7,924 nucleotides of DNA from Planctomycetota bacterium (GTDB lineage Bacteria > Planctomycetota > UBA8742 > SKZP01 > JAIOTL01). This document shows positions 1-7,525 of the stretch, piece after piece. The DNA lies in the NCBI GenBank assembly GCA_021106775.1, contig JAIOTL010000162.1, positions 1-7,924 on the forward strand, written 5' to 3'. Position 1 is the stretch's first letter, and every line of letters begins with the position of its first letter. The notes under the pieces are model-generated. The model saw only the letters and a program-made list of their open reading frames with translations. It searched no databases and was not told where the DNA came from. The position numbers and the translations under genes are program-made.

Positions 1-1
1 G

Positions 2-1480
2 AAAAAATTGAAAAAACCTGAATCAGACTCAATTAGCAATTATTTTTGGATTTCTATGCTGATGCTAGCTTCCGGCGACGAAACCAAACTCACTGAAGTG
101 CAGAATTGGCTTTTCGATGTAAATCTCGACAATGAAAGTTCAATGCTTTTAACATCTGAGAATTTCAAGGATATTATTATCAAAGCGGTTACAAAAAATC
201 TTACACAAAAGTTTGTCGATTCAGACTCGTGGCATCTCACATTGGAACAGGCATTAATGCGAAACATCATGCCGGAAATTAATGAAATATTCGCAAATGA
301 ACTGAAAATACCAGGTTTCGCCAAAAAAAGTTTTGAGATTCGATACAAAGCGATAAATGCGAACATTCAGCCTTATTATGCCATTGTTGCACTCTTAAAC
401 GGCGAGAAGGAAGCCTTAGAAACCGTTTCCGAAACAATAACCCGAATTGGAAGCTTGTCCTCAATTGTCGTGCAGCTTTTGCCTAATGATTTCAATCGCA
501 AATATGTTTCTCAGTTTTTATGGATTGTGTTTCGACAGCTAAAATCATCGAATTACAGCAAGAGATTCTCCTCAAGGGAAGCATTGCGAAGATTACTCCT
601 TTTCTCGGATGAACTTAACACTGGTATGCTAATGGAAATTCAGCAGATAATCAAAGATGCGAATCTTTCCACTTCGGAAATGCTGGAATCGCAGATGATA
701 CTGTTGTTTCTTGCTGCATCAATTAAGGACAAAGTTTTTGTTGACAAGATTTTTAAGCAATTGCAAAAAGACATTAAAATTCAACAATTCTTAAACAATA
801 TTCGGAACCAATTTTACCGTTCAACAAAATATTTTAATGCGAATCTGAAGAAAATTCTTGGGAGAAAGATTCTAAGCATAATCACGCCTGAATTGCCGTT
901 TTCGGAGTATGCGGTTTTTGACATTTTGAAGGAATTTGCTGACGATTCTGAAATTGCAAAAGAAATTCTGGCAAAGATTCCTCTGTGGTACACAATGGGC
1001 AACATTCGAAGCAGAGGGTTTTTCTTTTCTTATACAGGAGCAATATCGACTTTTGAAAAAATCAGCATACTTTTTCCGAAGAAAACTGCTCAGCTTGTAA
1101 TTCCTTTGTACGGATACCTTGACCAAAACGAGAGAATTTATGAAAGCACTCGCAAAGCGATTTATGGGATTTTTTCACGTTGCCGAATGAATTGTGCTGG
1201 TTATCTACAACAGCTCTATGAACAGAGCAAAGACAAGCATTTCCTTTTTCTTCTTTCAGGTATAAGGAACAAGGGAGTCGGCGGTTTTGTGTATGAAATG
1301 CTAAAGAGGTCAAATGCTGACGACAAAAGCGAGATAATCGAAAAAATACTTGAAAACATGAAACATCTGATTGAAGCTGATAAAATCGGGATTCTTGCGC
1401 CTTATATGCACAATGAAAACCAGAATGAGAGAGTGAGACTTTCAGCATTTATCACGATTCTATATGTGCTTTCATCCTGA
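2..1480 (+). CDS. Partial alpha-helical, HEAT-like repeat protein of unknown function (5' end outside window)
   Basis: The reading frame is open to the left edge and ends at TGA 1478-1480. The first possible start inside the window is TTG at 8-10, but two lysine codons precede it in frame and no ribosome binding site can be seen, so the protein probably begins further upstream. The visible 490 residues are rich in Leu, Ile, Lys and Glu and read as successive amphipathic helices. The last ~40 residues (ending NERVRLSAFITILYVLSS) have the Arg/Leu/Ala spacing of a HEAT or armadillo-type helix pair. There is no signal peptide, catalytic motif or hydrophobic membrane segment. HEAT-like solenoids usually act as protein-binding scaffolds; no specific partner can be named. 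The gene is convergent with the radical SAM gene, so it is not in that operon. I do not recognise a named family. The coding call is secure because the frame is long and its opposite-strand frames are short shadows. Confidence 0.85.
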   Translation, partial: KKLKKPESDSISNYFWISMLMLASGDETKLTEVQNWLFDVNLDNESSMLLTSENFKDIIIKAVTKNLTQKFVDSDSWHLTLEQALMRNIMPEINEIFANELKIPGFAKKSFEIRYKAINANIQPYYAIVALLNGEKEALETVSETITRIGSLSSIVVQLLPNDFNRKYVSQFLWIVFRQLKSSNYSKRFSSREALRRLLLFSDELNTGMLMEIQQIIKDANLSTSEMLESQMILLFLAASIKDKVFVDKIFKQLQKDIKIQQFLNNIRNQFYRSTKYFNANLKKILGRKILSIITPELPFSEYAVFDILKEFADDSEIAKEILAKIPLWYTMGNIRSRGFFFSYTGAISTFEKISILFPKKTAQLVIPLYGYLDQNERIYESTRKAIYGIFSRCRMNCAGYLQQLYEQSKDKHFLFLLSGIRNKGVGGFVYEMLKRSNADDKSEIIEKILENMKHLIEADKIGILAPYMHNENQNERVRLSAFITILYVLSS

Positions 1481-1535
1481 TTCACGCCATAAGTCTTATA
1501 ATTCATATTCGAGATGAAACCTATTTGCGATATGC
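1481..1535. other. Short convergent intergenic gap
   Basis: The 55 bp separate two genes that end toward each other. The only symmetry seen is an 11-bp palindrome (ATAAGTCTTAT, 1490-1500), which is too A/T-rich and has too small a loop to be a convincing intrinsic terminator. No U-tract follows a stable stem on either strand, so transcription termination here is unexplained. Confidence 0.5.
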
Positions 1536-2483
1536 TTATTCTTTTTCTACCCACTGATAGCTGTCCTGCAGAGAATCTTCATTTCTTAAATGTGTCAAGA
1601 TGTACTGACCGCAGTTACTTCCGATTTGGTTTTCGTCAAGCTCGCCGATGCTTAAAATCACCTCATAGCCAGCACTTTTAAGCTCGTTAATAATCGGGTA
1701 TTCGTCATCAATTGTGATTTTCTCGGTGGAAATATACGATTCTAGATTGTTTTTTTGCACAGTATATGTTGGATTCAAAGGTGTGATTTTAATCAAAAAA
1801 TCATCGACAGAAAAATTTTCTAATAAAATATCAGGATTTAGCGGATATTCCTTTGCAAGTGCAAAATTAAGCGTAACCTTCCTGTCGCCTTGTTTTCTGA
1901 AACCTCGACTTATTTCAGCAATCTCCATAAAACTGAGCTTTTTCACCGGTATTATTTCATCGCGAATTTTTTCATCAGTAGAATGTATCGAAAACTGCAG
2001 TTGAAACCTGCCTTTGTCATAATATTTATCCTTGATTAATTTAAGCTGGCTGAAAAAATTCTCACTCCCCAAAGGAGCAATTGTCGAGATGCAGGGTATC
2101 AATCCCGGAGCATCGATTTCATTAGGTAATTTTTCTAGAATTTCAAGGACAGCAGGATTTAGTGCTGGCTCCCCTAGTCGCGCAAACTGTATCTTAAATT
2201 TCTTGCTAGGAACTCGAAAATCCTCGAATTTCCGTGAAATAAGAAACTTAATCTGTTCCATAAGCTGCTCTACCGACAGTTTGCCTTTGTAGTCACCGCC
2301 TGCATCGCACATTTTACATCGCACGGGACATCCAAACAAAACAGATACAATCAGAACCCATTTTTCATCAATTGTCAACGGGGGTTGAACGGATTCCACG
2401 AATTCCACGAATTTATCTTTTTCAAGCTCAGCAATGTAAACCGAGGCAAGATTGTTTTTTTCAAAACTTTTTATTATTTTCAT
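1536..2483 (-). CDS. Radical SAM protein of the RlmN/Cfr-like type, short and lacking one catalytic Cys
   Basis: This 315-residue protein has the radical SAM cluster motif CPVRCKMC (Cys52, Cys56, Cys59), which should bind a [4Fe-4S] cluster and S-adenosylmethionine. Further stretches match RlmN/Cfr RNA adenine-C2/C8 methyltransferases in order: RLGEPALNP (102-110; family GEP motif), FSIHSTDEKIRDEIIP (164-179; family SLHA...R..LVP), ITPLNP (233-238; family IPWNP) and SNCGQ (289-293; the cysteine methylated in RlmN, Cys355 in E. coli). Two features differ. Only 51 residues precede the first cluster Cys, against about 124 in E. coli RlmN, so the N-terminal accessory domain is absent. Ile45 occupies the place of RlmN Cys118 in LIVSVLFGC. 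I chose ATG 2483 because AAAGGA lies just upstream; the frame runs back to 2585 but that extension lies inside the upstream gene. The substrate may be RNA or something else. Cfr/RlmN superfamily membership is strong, specific activity uncertain. Confidence 0.93.
   Translation of the reverse strand: MKIIKSFEKNNLASVYIAELEKDKFVEFVESVQPPLTIDEKWVLIVSVLFGCPVRCKMCDAGGDYKGKLSVEQLMEQIKFLISRKFEDFRVPSKKFKIQFARLGEPALNPAVLEILEKLPNEIDAPGLIPCISTIAPLGSENFFSQLKLIKDKYYDKGRFQLQFSIHSTDEKIRDEIIPVKKLSFMEIAEISRGFRKQGDRKVTLNFALAKEYPLNPDILLENFSVDDFLIKITPLNPTYTVQKNNLESYISTEKITIDDEYPIINELKSAGYEVILSIGELDENQIGSNCGQYILTHLRNEDSLQDSYQWVEKE
2393..2410. repeat. 9-bp tandem duplication inside the radical SAM gene
   Basis: The unit ATTCCACGA occurs twice back to back on the + strand. 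Read on the minus strand it encodes the repeated Phe-Val-Glu in KFVEFVESV, near residue 28 of the radical SAM protein. It is in frame and so adds residues without breaking the gene; probably a slippage relic. Confidence 0.6.
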
Positions 2484-3369
2484 TTTTTCCTTTGTTTTCA
2501 ATTTCTTTTGAAATTTCCATTGCCGCTCGAACGCCGTCACCGACAGCAATTGCTGTCTGCCTGAAAAGTCCGTTTTGCACGTCACCGACAGTAAATAATT
2601 TTTTCTTCATTATCAAATCGTCAACATCCGAACCAATTGCCGACGAAAAACAACCGGTTTCAGGCACACGACCAATAGCAAAAACAAGATAATCACATTC
2701 ATCAGTATGTATATTATTGTCAGCACCTGATTCAACAATTATCTTTTCATTGTTAAAGGAAATATTTTGCAAAAGTGAGTTTTTTCTAAGACTTATGTTG
2801 GCATTTTCGTTGGCTTGTTTTTCCAGAACCGGTAAACAACATGTTTTTTCTTTTCTCACAAGCAATTTAATCTGATTTTGCTTTGAAAGATTGAGTGAAT
2901 AATCGAAGGCAGCATCACCCCCGCCAACTACGATAATCTTATTGTTTTCTTCCTTCAACAAAGGATAAACTTCGTAAAAGATTCTCTCTTTTACGCTTTC
3001 GGGGATTTCAAATTCCTTGAAATTCTTCGGCTTAGTTCCAGTCGCAATCACGATAATATCGCTGCTTATTGTTTCGTTTTCAACCTGAAACTCAAAAAGG
3101 TTTTCATTGAAAGTAATCTCTTTGACTTCATTGGTTTTTATTTCAATTTTCTGTATATTGAGTGCAATCATTATTTTTACACATAATTCTTGTCCTGAAA
3201 TACCCTCTGGAAAACCTGGATAATTTTCCACCGAATTAGCGTTAAGCAACAAACCACCCAATAGATTTTTCTCGTAAACAACCGGTGAATAACCGAATCG
3301 TGCAAGTTGAACTGCACAGGCAATACCTGCAGGACCTCCACCGACAATCGTTATTTCATTGTGTATCAA
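2461..3369 (-). CDS. FAD/NAD(P)-dependent oxidoreductase of thioredoxin-reductase fold without redox CxxC
   Basis: The 302-residue protein follows the two-domain plan of low-molecular-weight thioredoxin reductases. It has an FAD dinucleotide fold IVGGGPAG (8-15), ENYPGFPEGISG (48-59), ATGTKP (109-114), an NAD(P)H fold VVGGGDAA (147-154), AIGRVPE (231-237) and a C-terminal FAD motif GDVQNGLFRQTAIAVGDG (262-279). The CxxC that should precede the NAD(P)H fold is missing; residues 130-143 read IFYEVYPLLKEENN there. The usual HRR...R NADPH-phosphate motif is altered to VRKEKTCC, with vicinal Cys177-Cys178. It therefore cannot reduce thioredoxin in the standard way and may resemble ferredoxin/flavodoxin-NADP reductases or bacillithiol-disulfide reductases, which share the fold. 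I chose TTG 3369 because AGGA lies 5 nt upstream and it places the FAD motif at the usual distance. An upstream TTG at 3441 would add 24 residues and overlap the kinase gene. It overlaps the radical SAM gene by 23 nt. Confidence 0.92.
   Translation of the reverse strand: MIHNEITIVGGGPAGIACAVQLARFGYSPVVYEKNLLGGLLLNANSVENYPGFPEGISGQELCVKIMIALNIQKIEIKTNEVKEITFNENLFEFQVENETISSDIIVIATGTKPKNFKEFEIPESVKERIFYEVYPLLKEENNKIIVVGGGDAAFDYSLNLSKQNQIKLLVRKEKTCCLPVLEKQANENANISLRKNSLLQNISFNNEKIIVESGADNNIHTDECDYLVFAIGRVPETGCFSSAIGSDVDDLIMKKKLFTVGDVQNGLFRQTAIAVGDGVRAAMEISKEIENKGKNENNKKF
2488..2493 (-). promoter_or_regulatory. Ribosome binding site deciding the radical SAM start
   Basis: AAAGGA on the minus strand lies 4 nt before ATG 2483-2481. 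It sits within the last codons of the flavoprotein gene, so ribosomes finishing that gene can re-initiate here. It supports the 315-residue start over the longer 349-residue frame. Confidence 0.6.
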
Positions 3370-3374
3370 TTCTT

Positions 3375-3378
3375 TCCT
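3375..3378 (-). promoter_or_regulatory. Ribosome binding site supporting a TTG start for the flavoprotein
   Basis: AGGA on the minus strand lies 5 nt before TTG 3369-3367, within the 34-nt gap after the kinase stop. A second purine run, AAAGGA at 3382-3387, is slightly too far upstream. No in-frame ATG or GTG is available near the FAD motif, which makes the TTG the best choice. Confidence 0.55.
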
Positions 3379-3403
3379 ACTTCCTTTGACAATCTTAATA
3401 TAT

Positions 3404-6400
3404 TTAATCCGAATGATTACCTTTGATTGTATCGCCAACAATTTTGCTTAATTCGCTAATATCATAAGGTTTTTCAAGTACACCCTTGAATCCATATTTT
3501 TTAAACTCTGCAAGTACAGGGTCTGCATAATATCCGCTCGAAACAAGAGCTTTGACATTCGGGTCAATTTGAATAATTTTCTGCAATGCTTCCTTTCCAC
3601 CCATTCCGCCAGGAACTGTTAGATCCATGATTAACAAATCTATTGTCTCGTTATTCTTCACTGCATTTTTATAAATCTCAATTGCCTGTTTTCCGTCTTG
3701 TGCTAAAATGGTTTTATATCCAAGGTGTGTAAGCAGGCTCTGTGCAAGGTTTCGGATGATTTCTTCGTCATCCATTACAAGAATTGTACCTTCCCCACCG
3801 ATTGCTTCTTCTGAAGTAACCTCGCTATTACCAATTTCCTTAATGGAAGCAGGCAGATAAATGAAAAATGTTGTACCAGATTTACCTGTCGAGGAAGCCA
3901 CGTTCGATTTTACCTCGATTATCCCATCATGATTGTGAATAATTGAATATGCAGTAGCAAGTCCAAGACCTGAACCGGATTCTTTGGTTGTAAAATATGG
4001 GTCGAAAATTCTCTGAATGTTTTCTTTCGATATACCGATTCCCTCATCTCGGACTTTAATTATTACATACTTTTCAGCATAAAGAGCAGGAGTCAAGATT
4101 GGGTCATTATAATAGTTTTCCGCGGATATTTCAAGGATTCCGCCATCAGGCATAGCATGGTCAGCATTAATGATGATATTGTTAAATACCTGGTTAATTT
4201 GTCCCACGTCTATCTCAATATTCCAAAGATTGTCATAAATCGATAATTTGCACAAAACATTCGAACCGCGCAAAGCGAAATTGACGCTCTCTTTAAGAAT
4301 GTCAGGGATTGATGCCGTCTTGCGAACTGGAGAACCACCTTTGGAAAATGTCAAAAGCTGATACGTCAAATCTTTAGCTCTCAGAGATGCTTTTTTAATC
4401 TCATCAAAAAGCTCAAACACTGTTTGATCCTCACTTGAATATATTTTACCAAGCGTGGAATTGCCTAGAATCGAAGTCAGGAAATTATTAAAATCGTGAG
4501 CAAGTCCACCTGCCAGGATACCAAGTGATTCGAGCTTCGTCGCCTTTAGAATTTCTTCCTCAAGTTTTTTGCGCAGAGTAATATCTCGGAAAACAATGAC
4601 AATACCATGAATATTCTGTTTCTTATCCCTGATAGGCATTGCATTGTAAGAAATCGAGATTTTTACGCTCTCACCGCTTTGTTGTCTTGATTCCAGAAGC
4701 ACATTTGAAGGTTCAATGAATTGTTCTGACATCTGAGTAGTTGATACTAACTTAATTAACTCTACTGAAGGATCAAGAAGGAGTTGCTGGGTATTATGAC
4801 CAAATATTCTGAAAACATCCGATAATTTTTTGTGCTGAGCGTCCGCCTGAGTAAATCCGGTCAGTTTTTCCGAAGCATCATTCATTAACAGAATTTTACC
4901 TTCGATATCGGTTGTTATTACACCGTCCCCGATGGATTTCAGCGTGAGAGCAAGCTGTTCTTTCTCGGATTCCAGCGCGTTTTCCATTATCTTTCGGTCG
5001 CTGATGTTTCTAATGATACAAATTACTTCAGTCTGACTGCTAACTGAGAACCGTGCTTCATATTCATTAATTCCCGATTGAACTTCAAGCTGATATTCGA
5101 ATTTTTGAACAGTTTTCGTCTCAAAAGCCTTTTTGAGGAACTGCTTCGATTTTCTACTAACAGGTTCGGGCATAATTTGAAAAATGTTACTTCCGATGAT
5201 TTTTTCAGGTGGAATATACAACTCTTTCAGGTCTCGAATTCTGAAGTCAACGCAAGTACCGTCTTTGCGAATAACAAAAAGCATGTCGGGTACAGATTCA
5301 ATTAACGCTCTGTTTCGCTGCTCACTTTTCTTCAGGTCCATTTCCGCCTTAATTCTTTCTGAAATGTCTCGACTTATTGCGAAATAAACATTTTTATCAC
5401 CCCAATCGCCGTATGAAATCTTGGTTTCAACAGGTATTTCAGCATCGAATTTAGTAAAAAACGAATAATTAACAATATTGCGCTCACCTTCTCCGAAACT
5501 TTGCGGAAACTGCTGTTTTCTAGTTTTCGAAATTACATCCTTAAAAGATGTTTTACTTTTTTGATTGTGTCTTGGACGATGAATTTCTGCCAAAGGCATG
5601 TTAAATAATTCATCAGGTTCATAGCCAAGACGTGTGCAAACAGAATTATTAAATTCGAGGATATTCATATTTTTATCGAAAATTACAATAAAATCCTCAA
5701 TTGAATCGAACATTGTCTGAAGGTTTTCCTTTTGTTTTCTAAGCTCCTCCTCAATCTGGATTTTCTGGATTATTGCGCTGGTTTCAATACCAATTGAATT
5801 AATAAGATCTTTTTCTTCTTGAGTGAAAAAATACTTCTCCTTATTCGCAATAACAAAAGTGCCGATTATTTTTTCTTTCGATTTTAACGGAATTATTGCA
5901 CCTGATGTGAAACCCTGATTTTTCATCGTCTGATAAAGAACATTATCAGTAGATTCAAGAAATTTCGATTCGTTGTTTAGATAAACCATCACAGATTTCG
6001 AATCAATTAGGGGAAACTGCTCAAAGTTATCAAGAATCAGTTTAGAATAATTATGCGAGCATTGCAGATTTGTTGTTTTTGTTATTTCATTGACAAAATT
6101 AATACATCCGCTGTCGAATTTGAACAATCCAAGTGTCGAATCGAGAATTTCTCTGAGTATCGTATCCAAGTTGTCGAATTTATTAGCTGAAGTGATAATT
6201 TTGTTCAGAATACTGAGTTTCTGGGCTTTTACAGCAATGTTCTTCTCGACCTTTTTACGAGTGGTGATGTCAATGATTGTCCCCTCGGCATATCCTTCTT
6301 TTTCGAAGAGTTTTTCACTAATTGACACCCAGATTTTTGTACCGTCTTTTTTCATCATTTCGATTTCTTCAAGTTCAATCATCTGTGTGGAAAACAACAT

Positions 6401-7525
6401 TTCCAATACTTCATCTCTTCTATCTGATTTCACGTAATGTTCAGAAGTTCTGAAATGAATAATAAACTCGTCAATTGAATCGTATCCGAGTATTTTCATG
6501 CACGATTCGTTGGCAGCAATGATTTTTCCAGTTTCAAGCTCAACTCTAAAAAGCCCCACAAGTGCAGTTTCATACAGATTCCGATATTTTTCTTCACTTT
6601 CCTTAATTTTTCGCTGCGACTCTCTGGTCAAATGAATCTTTAATCTGATATAAAAAGCTATTAAACCGATAATAATGATGCATAAAGTAAAAATCGTATA
6701 ATTTATTAGTGCCGAATTTCGTTCAATAAAAGATTTTCTCGGTTTTAGATACTTGCTATGTATCAGATGAAAGTTCGAATTCTCATTATATAGAAGCTGT
6801 TTCAGATCTTTATCGAGTGTATTTATTATGTTATTGAAATCTTTCGATTTTGAGAAAGCGTAATACAATTTGGTTTCATTGAAGATAATATTTGTATTCT
6901 TGATGTTATACTTCGTCGCATTTGTCATTCCGTATATTCTGTTTACAACACCAGCATCGACGCTACCCTCTTCAACTGCTTTCAAAATGCTGTCATATGT
7001 TTTAAAAGTTACAAATTCACATTTAATGCTAAAACCCTTGGCTAGGTTTGCTATGCCATATTCCCCGGTATAATACACATCCTTATCAAGCACAGCCACT
7101 CGCTTTCTGTCAAGCCGAAGCATATTGAAAATTTCCTGATTCTTGTTACTGTAAACAACCCCAAAATTGGATACTGTTGAGACTGTATTATAATCGAATA
7201 TCTTTTCTCTTTCTTTTGTCTTGGCAATGTCAACAAGGCAGTCTATTTCACCGGTTTCGAGCATTTCAAGCAGCTCACCCCAGGAGGAATGTACATATTT
7301 TATTGTCCAATTGTTTTTCACGGCTACCAACTCGAGGATTTCCGGGAAAATTCCTTTCGGTTTCATGCCTTTATCAAAAAATACAAGCGGATAATTATCA
7401 AAAACTCCAACAACAATCGTTTGTGAAATCGGTTTCTTACTTTTGTCCTCAGTCATAGGTTGAGCATATGCCGAAATCTGCAATACCAGCACAATAACGC
7501 AATAAAAATATTTGAATATATTCAT
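3404..7525 (-). CDS. Membrane-bound hybrid histidine kinase: SBP3 - TM - PAS - GAF - PAS x3 - HisKA/HATPase - REC
   Basis: A 1373-residue sensor kinase. Residues 1-21 form a signal peptide ending AYA before Gln22. About 35-260 form a periplasmic solute-binding domain of the family-3 (amino-acid-binding protein) type, with the typical GEIDCLVDIAKTKERE segment (92-107). One membrane helix lies at about 273-293. Cytoplasmic domains follow: PAS (about 312-425), GAF (about 435-590), PAS (about 602-725), PAS (about 738-845), PAS (about 857-985), dimerisation domain with phospho-acceptor His1010 in LAHDFNN, ATPase domain with N-box FNNIIINADHAM (1114-1125), DEGIGI (1160-1165) and GSGLGLA (1184-1190). 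A C-terminal receiver has Asp1252-Asp1253, phospho-acceptor Asp1301, Ser1329/Ser1330 and Lys1352. All catalytic residues are present. The ligand is unknown. No HPt domain and no output domain are fused, and no response regulator lies in the window, so the phosphorelay partner is elsewhere or the receiver is a phosphate sink. ATG 7525 fits the signal peptide. First gene of the probable operon. Confidence 0.96.
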   Translation of the reverse strand: MNIFKYFYCVIVLVLQISAYAQPMTEDKSKKPISQTIVVGVFDNYPLVFFDKGMKPKGIFPEILELVAVKNNWTIKYVHSSWGELLEMLETGEIDCLVDIAKTKEREKIFDYNTVSTVSNFGVVYSNKNQEIFNMLRLDRKRVAVLDKDVYYTGEYGIANLAKGFSIKCEFVTFKTYDSILKAVEEGSVDAGVVNRIYGMTNATKYNIKNTNIIFNETKLYYAFSKSKDFNNIINTLDKDLKQLLYNENSNFHLIHSKYLKPRKSFIERNSALINYTIFTLCIIIIGLIAFYIRLKIHLTRESQRKIKESEEKYRNLYETALVGLFRVELETGKIIAANESCMKILGYDSIDEFIIHFRTSEHYVKSDRRDEVLEMLFSTQMIELEEIEMMKKDGTKIWVSISEKLFEKEGYAEGTIIDITTRKKVEKNIAVKAQKLSILNKIITSANKFDNLDTILREILDSTLGLFKFDSGCINFVNEITKTTNLQCSHNYSKLILDNFEQFPLIDSKSVMVYLNNESKFLESTDNVLYQTMKNQGFTSGAIIPLKSKEKIIGTFVIANKEKYFFTQEEKDLINSIGIETSAIIQKIQIEEELRKQKENLQTMFDSIEDFIVIFDKNMNILEFNNSVCTRLGYEPDELFNMPLAEIHRPRHNQKSKTSFKDVISKTRKQQFPQSFGEGERNIVNYSFFTKFDAEIPVETKISYGDWGDKNVYFAISRDISERIKAEMDLKKSEQRNRALIESVPDMLFVIRKDGTCVDFRIRDLKELYIPPEKIIGSNIFQIMPEPVSRKSKQFLKKAFETKTVQKFEYQLEVQSGINEYEARFSVSSQTEVICIIRNISDRKIMENALESEKEQLALTLKSIGDGVITTDIEGKILLMNDASEKLTGFTQADAQHKKLSDVFRIFGHNTQQLLLDPSVELIKLVSTTQMSEQFIEPSNVLLESRQQSGESVKISISYNAMPIRDKKQNIHGIVIVFRDITLRKKLEEEILKATKLESLGILAGGLAHDFNNFLTSILGNSTLGKIYSSEDQTVFELFDEIKKASLRAKDLTYQLLTFSKGGSPVRKTASIPDILKESVNFALRGSNVLCKLSIYDNLWNIEIDVGQINQVFNNIIINADHAMPDGGILEISAENYYNDPILTPALYAEKYVIIKVRDEGIGISKENIQRIFDPYFTTKESGSGLGLATAYSIIHNHDGIIEVKSNVASSTGKSGTTFFIYLPASIKEIGNSEVTSEEAIGGEGTILVMDDEEIIRNLAQSLLTHLGYKTILAQDGKQAIEIYKNAVKNNETIDLLIMDLTVPGGMGGKEALQKIIQIDPNVKALVSSGYYADPVLAEFKKYGFKGVLEKPYDISELSKIVGDTIKGNHSD

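Noticed and set aside
1490..1500. Palindrome ATAAGTCTTAT as a bidirectional terminator
   Set aside because: The stem is at most 4-5 A/T-rich pairs with a minimal loop and no following U-tract.
2484..2585. 34-residue N-terminal extension of the radical SAM protein (start at 2585)
   Set aside because: It lies wholly within the flavoprotein coding sequence in another frame, has no family similarity, and an internal ATG with AAAGGA gives a better start.
3370..3441. Upstream TTG start at 3441 for the flavoprotein
   Set aside because: It would overlap the kinase gene by 38 nt and add 24 residues before the FAD motif, where this family normally has only a few; the TTG at 3369 has a well-spaced AGGA.
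7071..7458. Open frames opposite the kinase N-terminal region, and other long antisense frames at 1062-1448, 1714-2292, 5078-5387 and 6090-6437
   Set aside because: They are shadows of strong genes on the other strand, with no recognisable motifs or ribosome binding sites.
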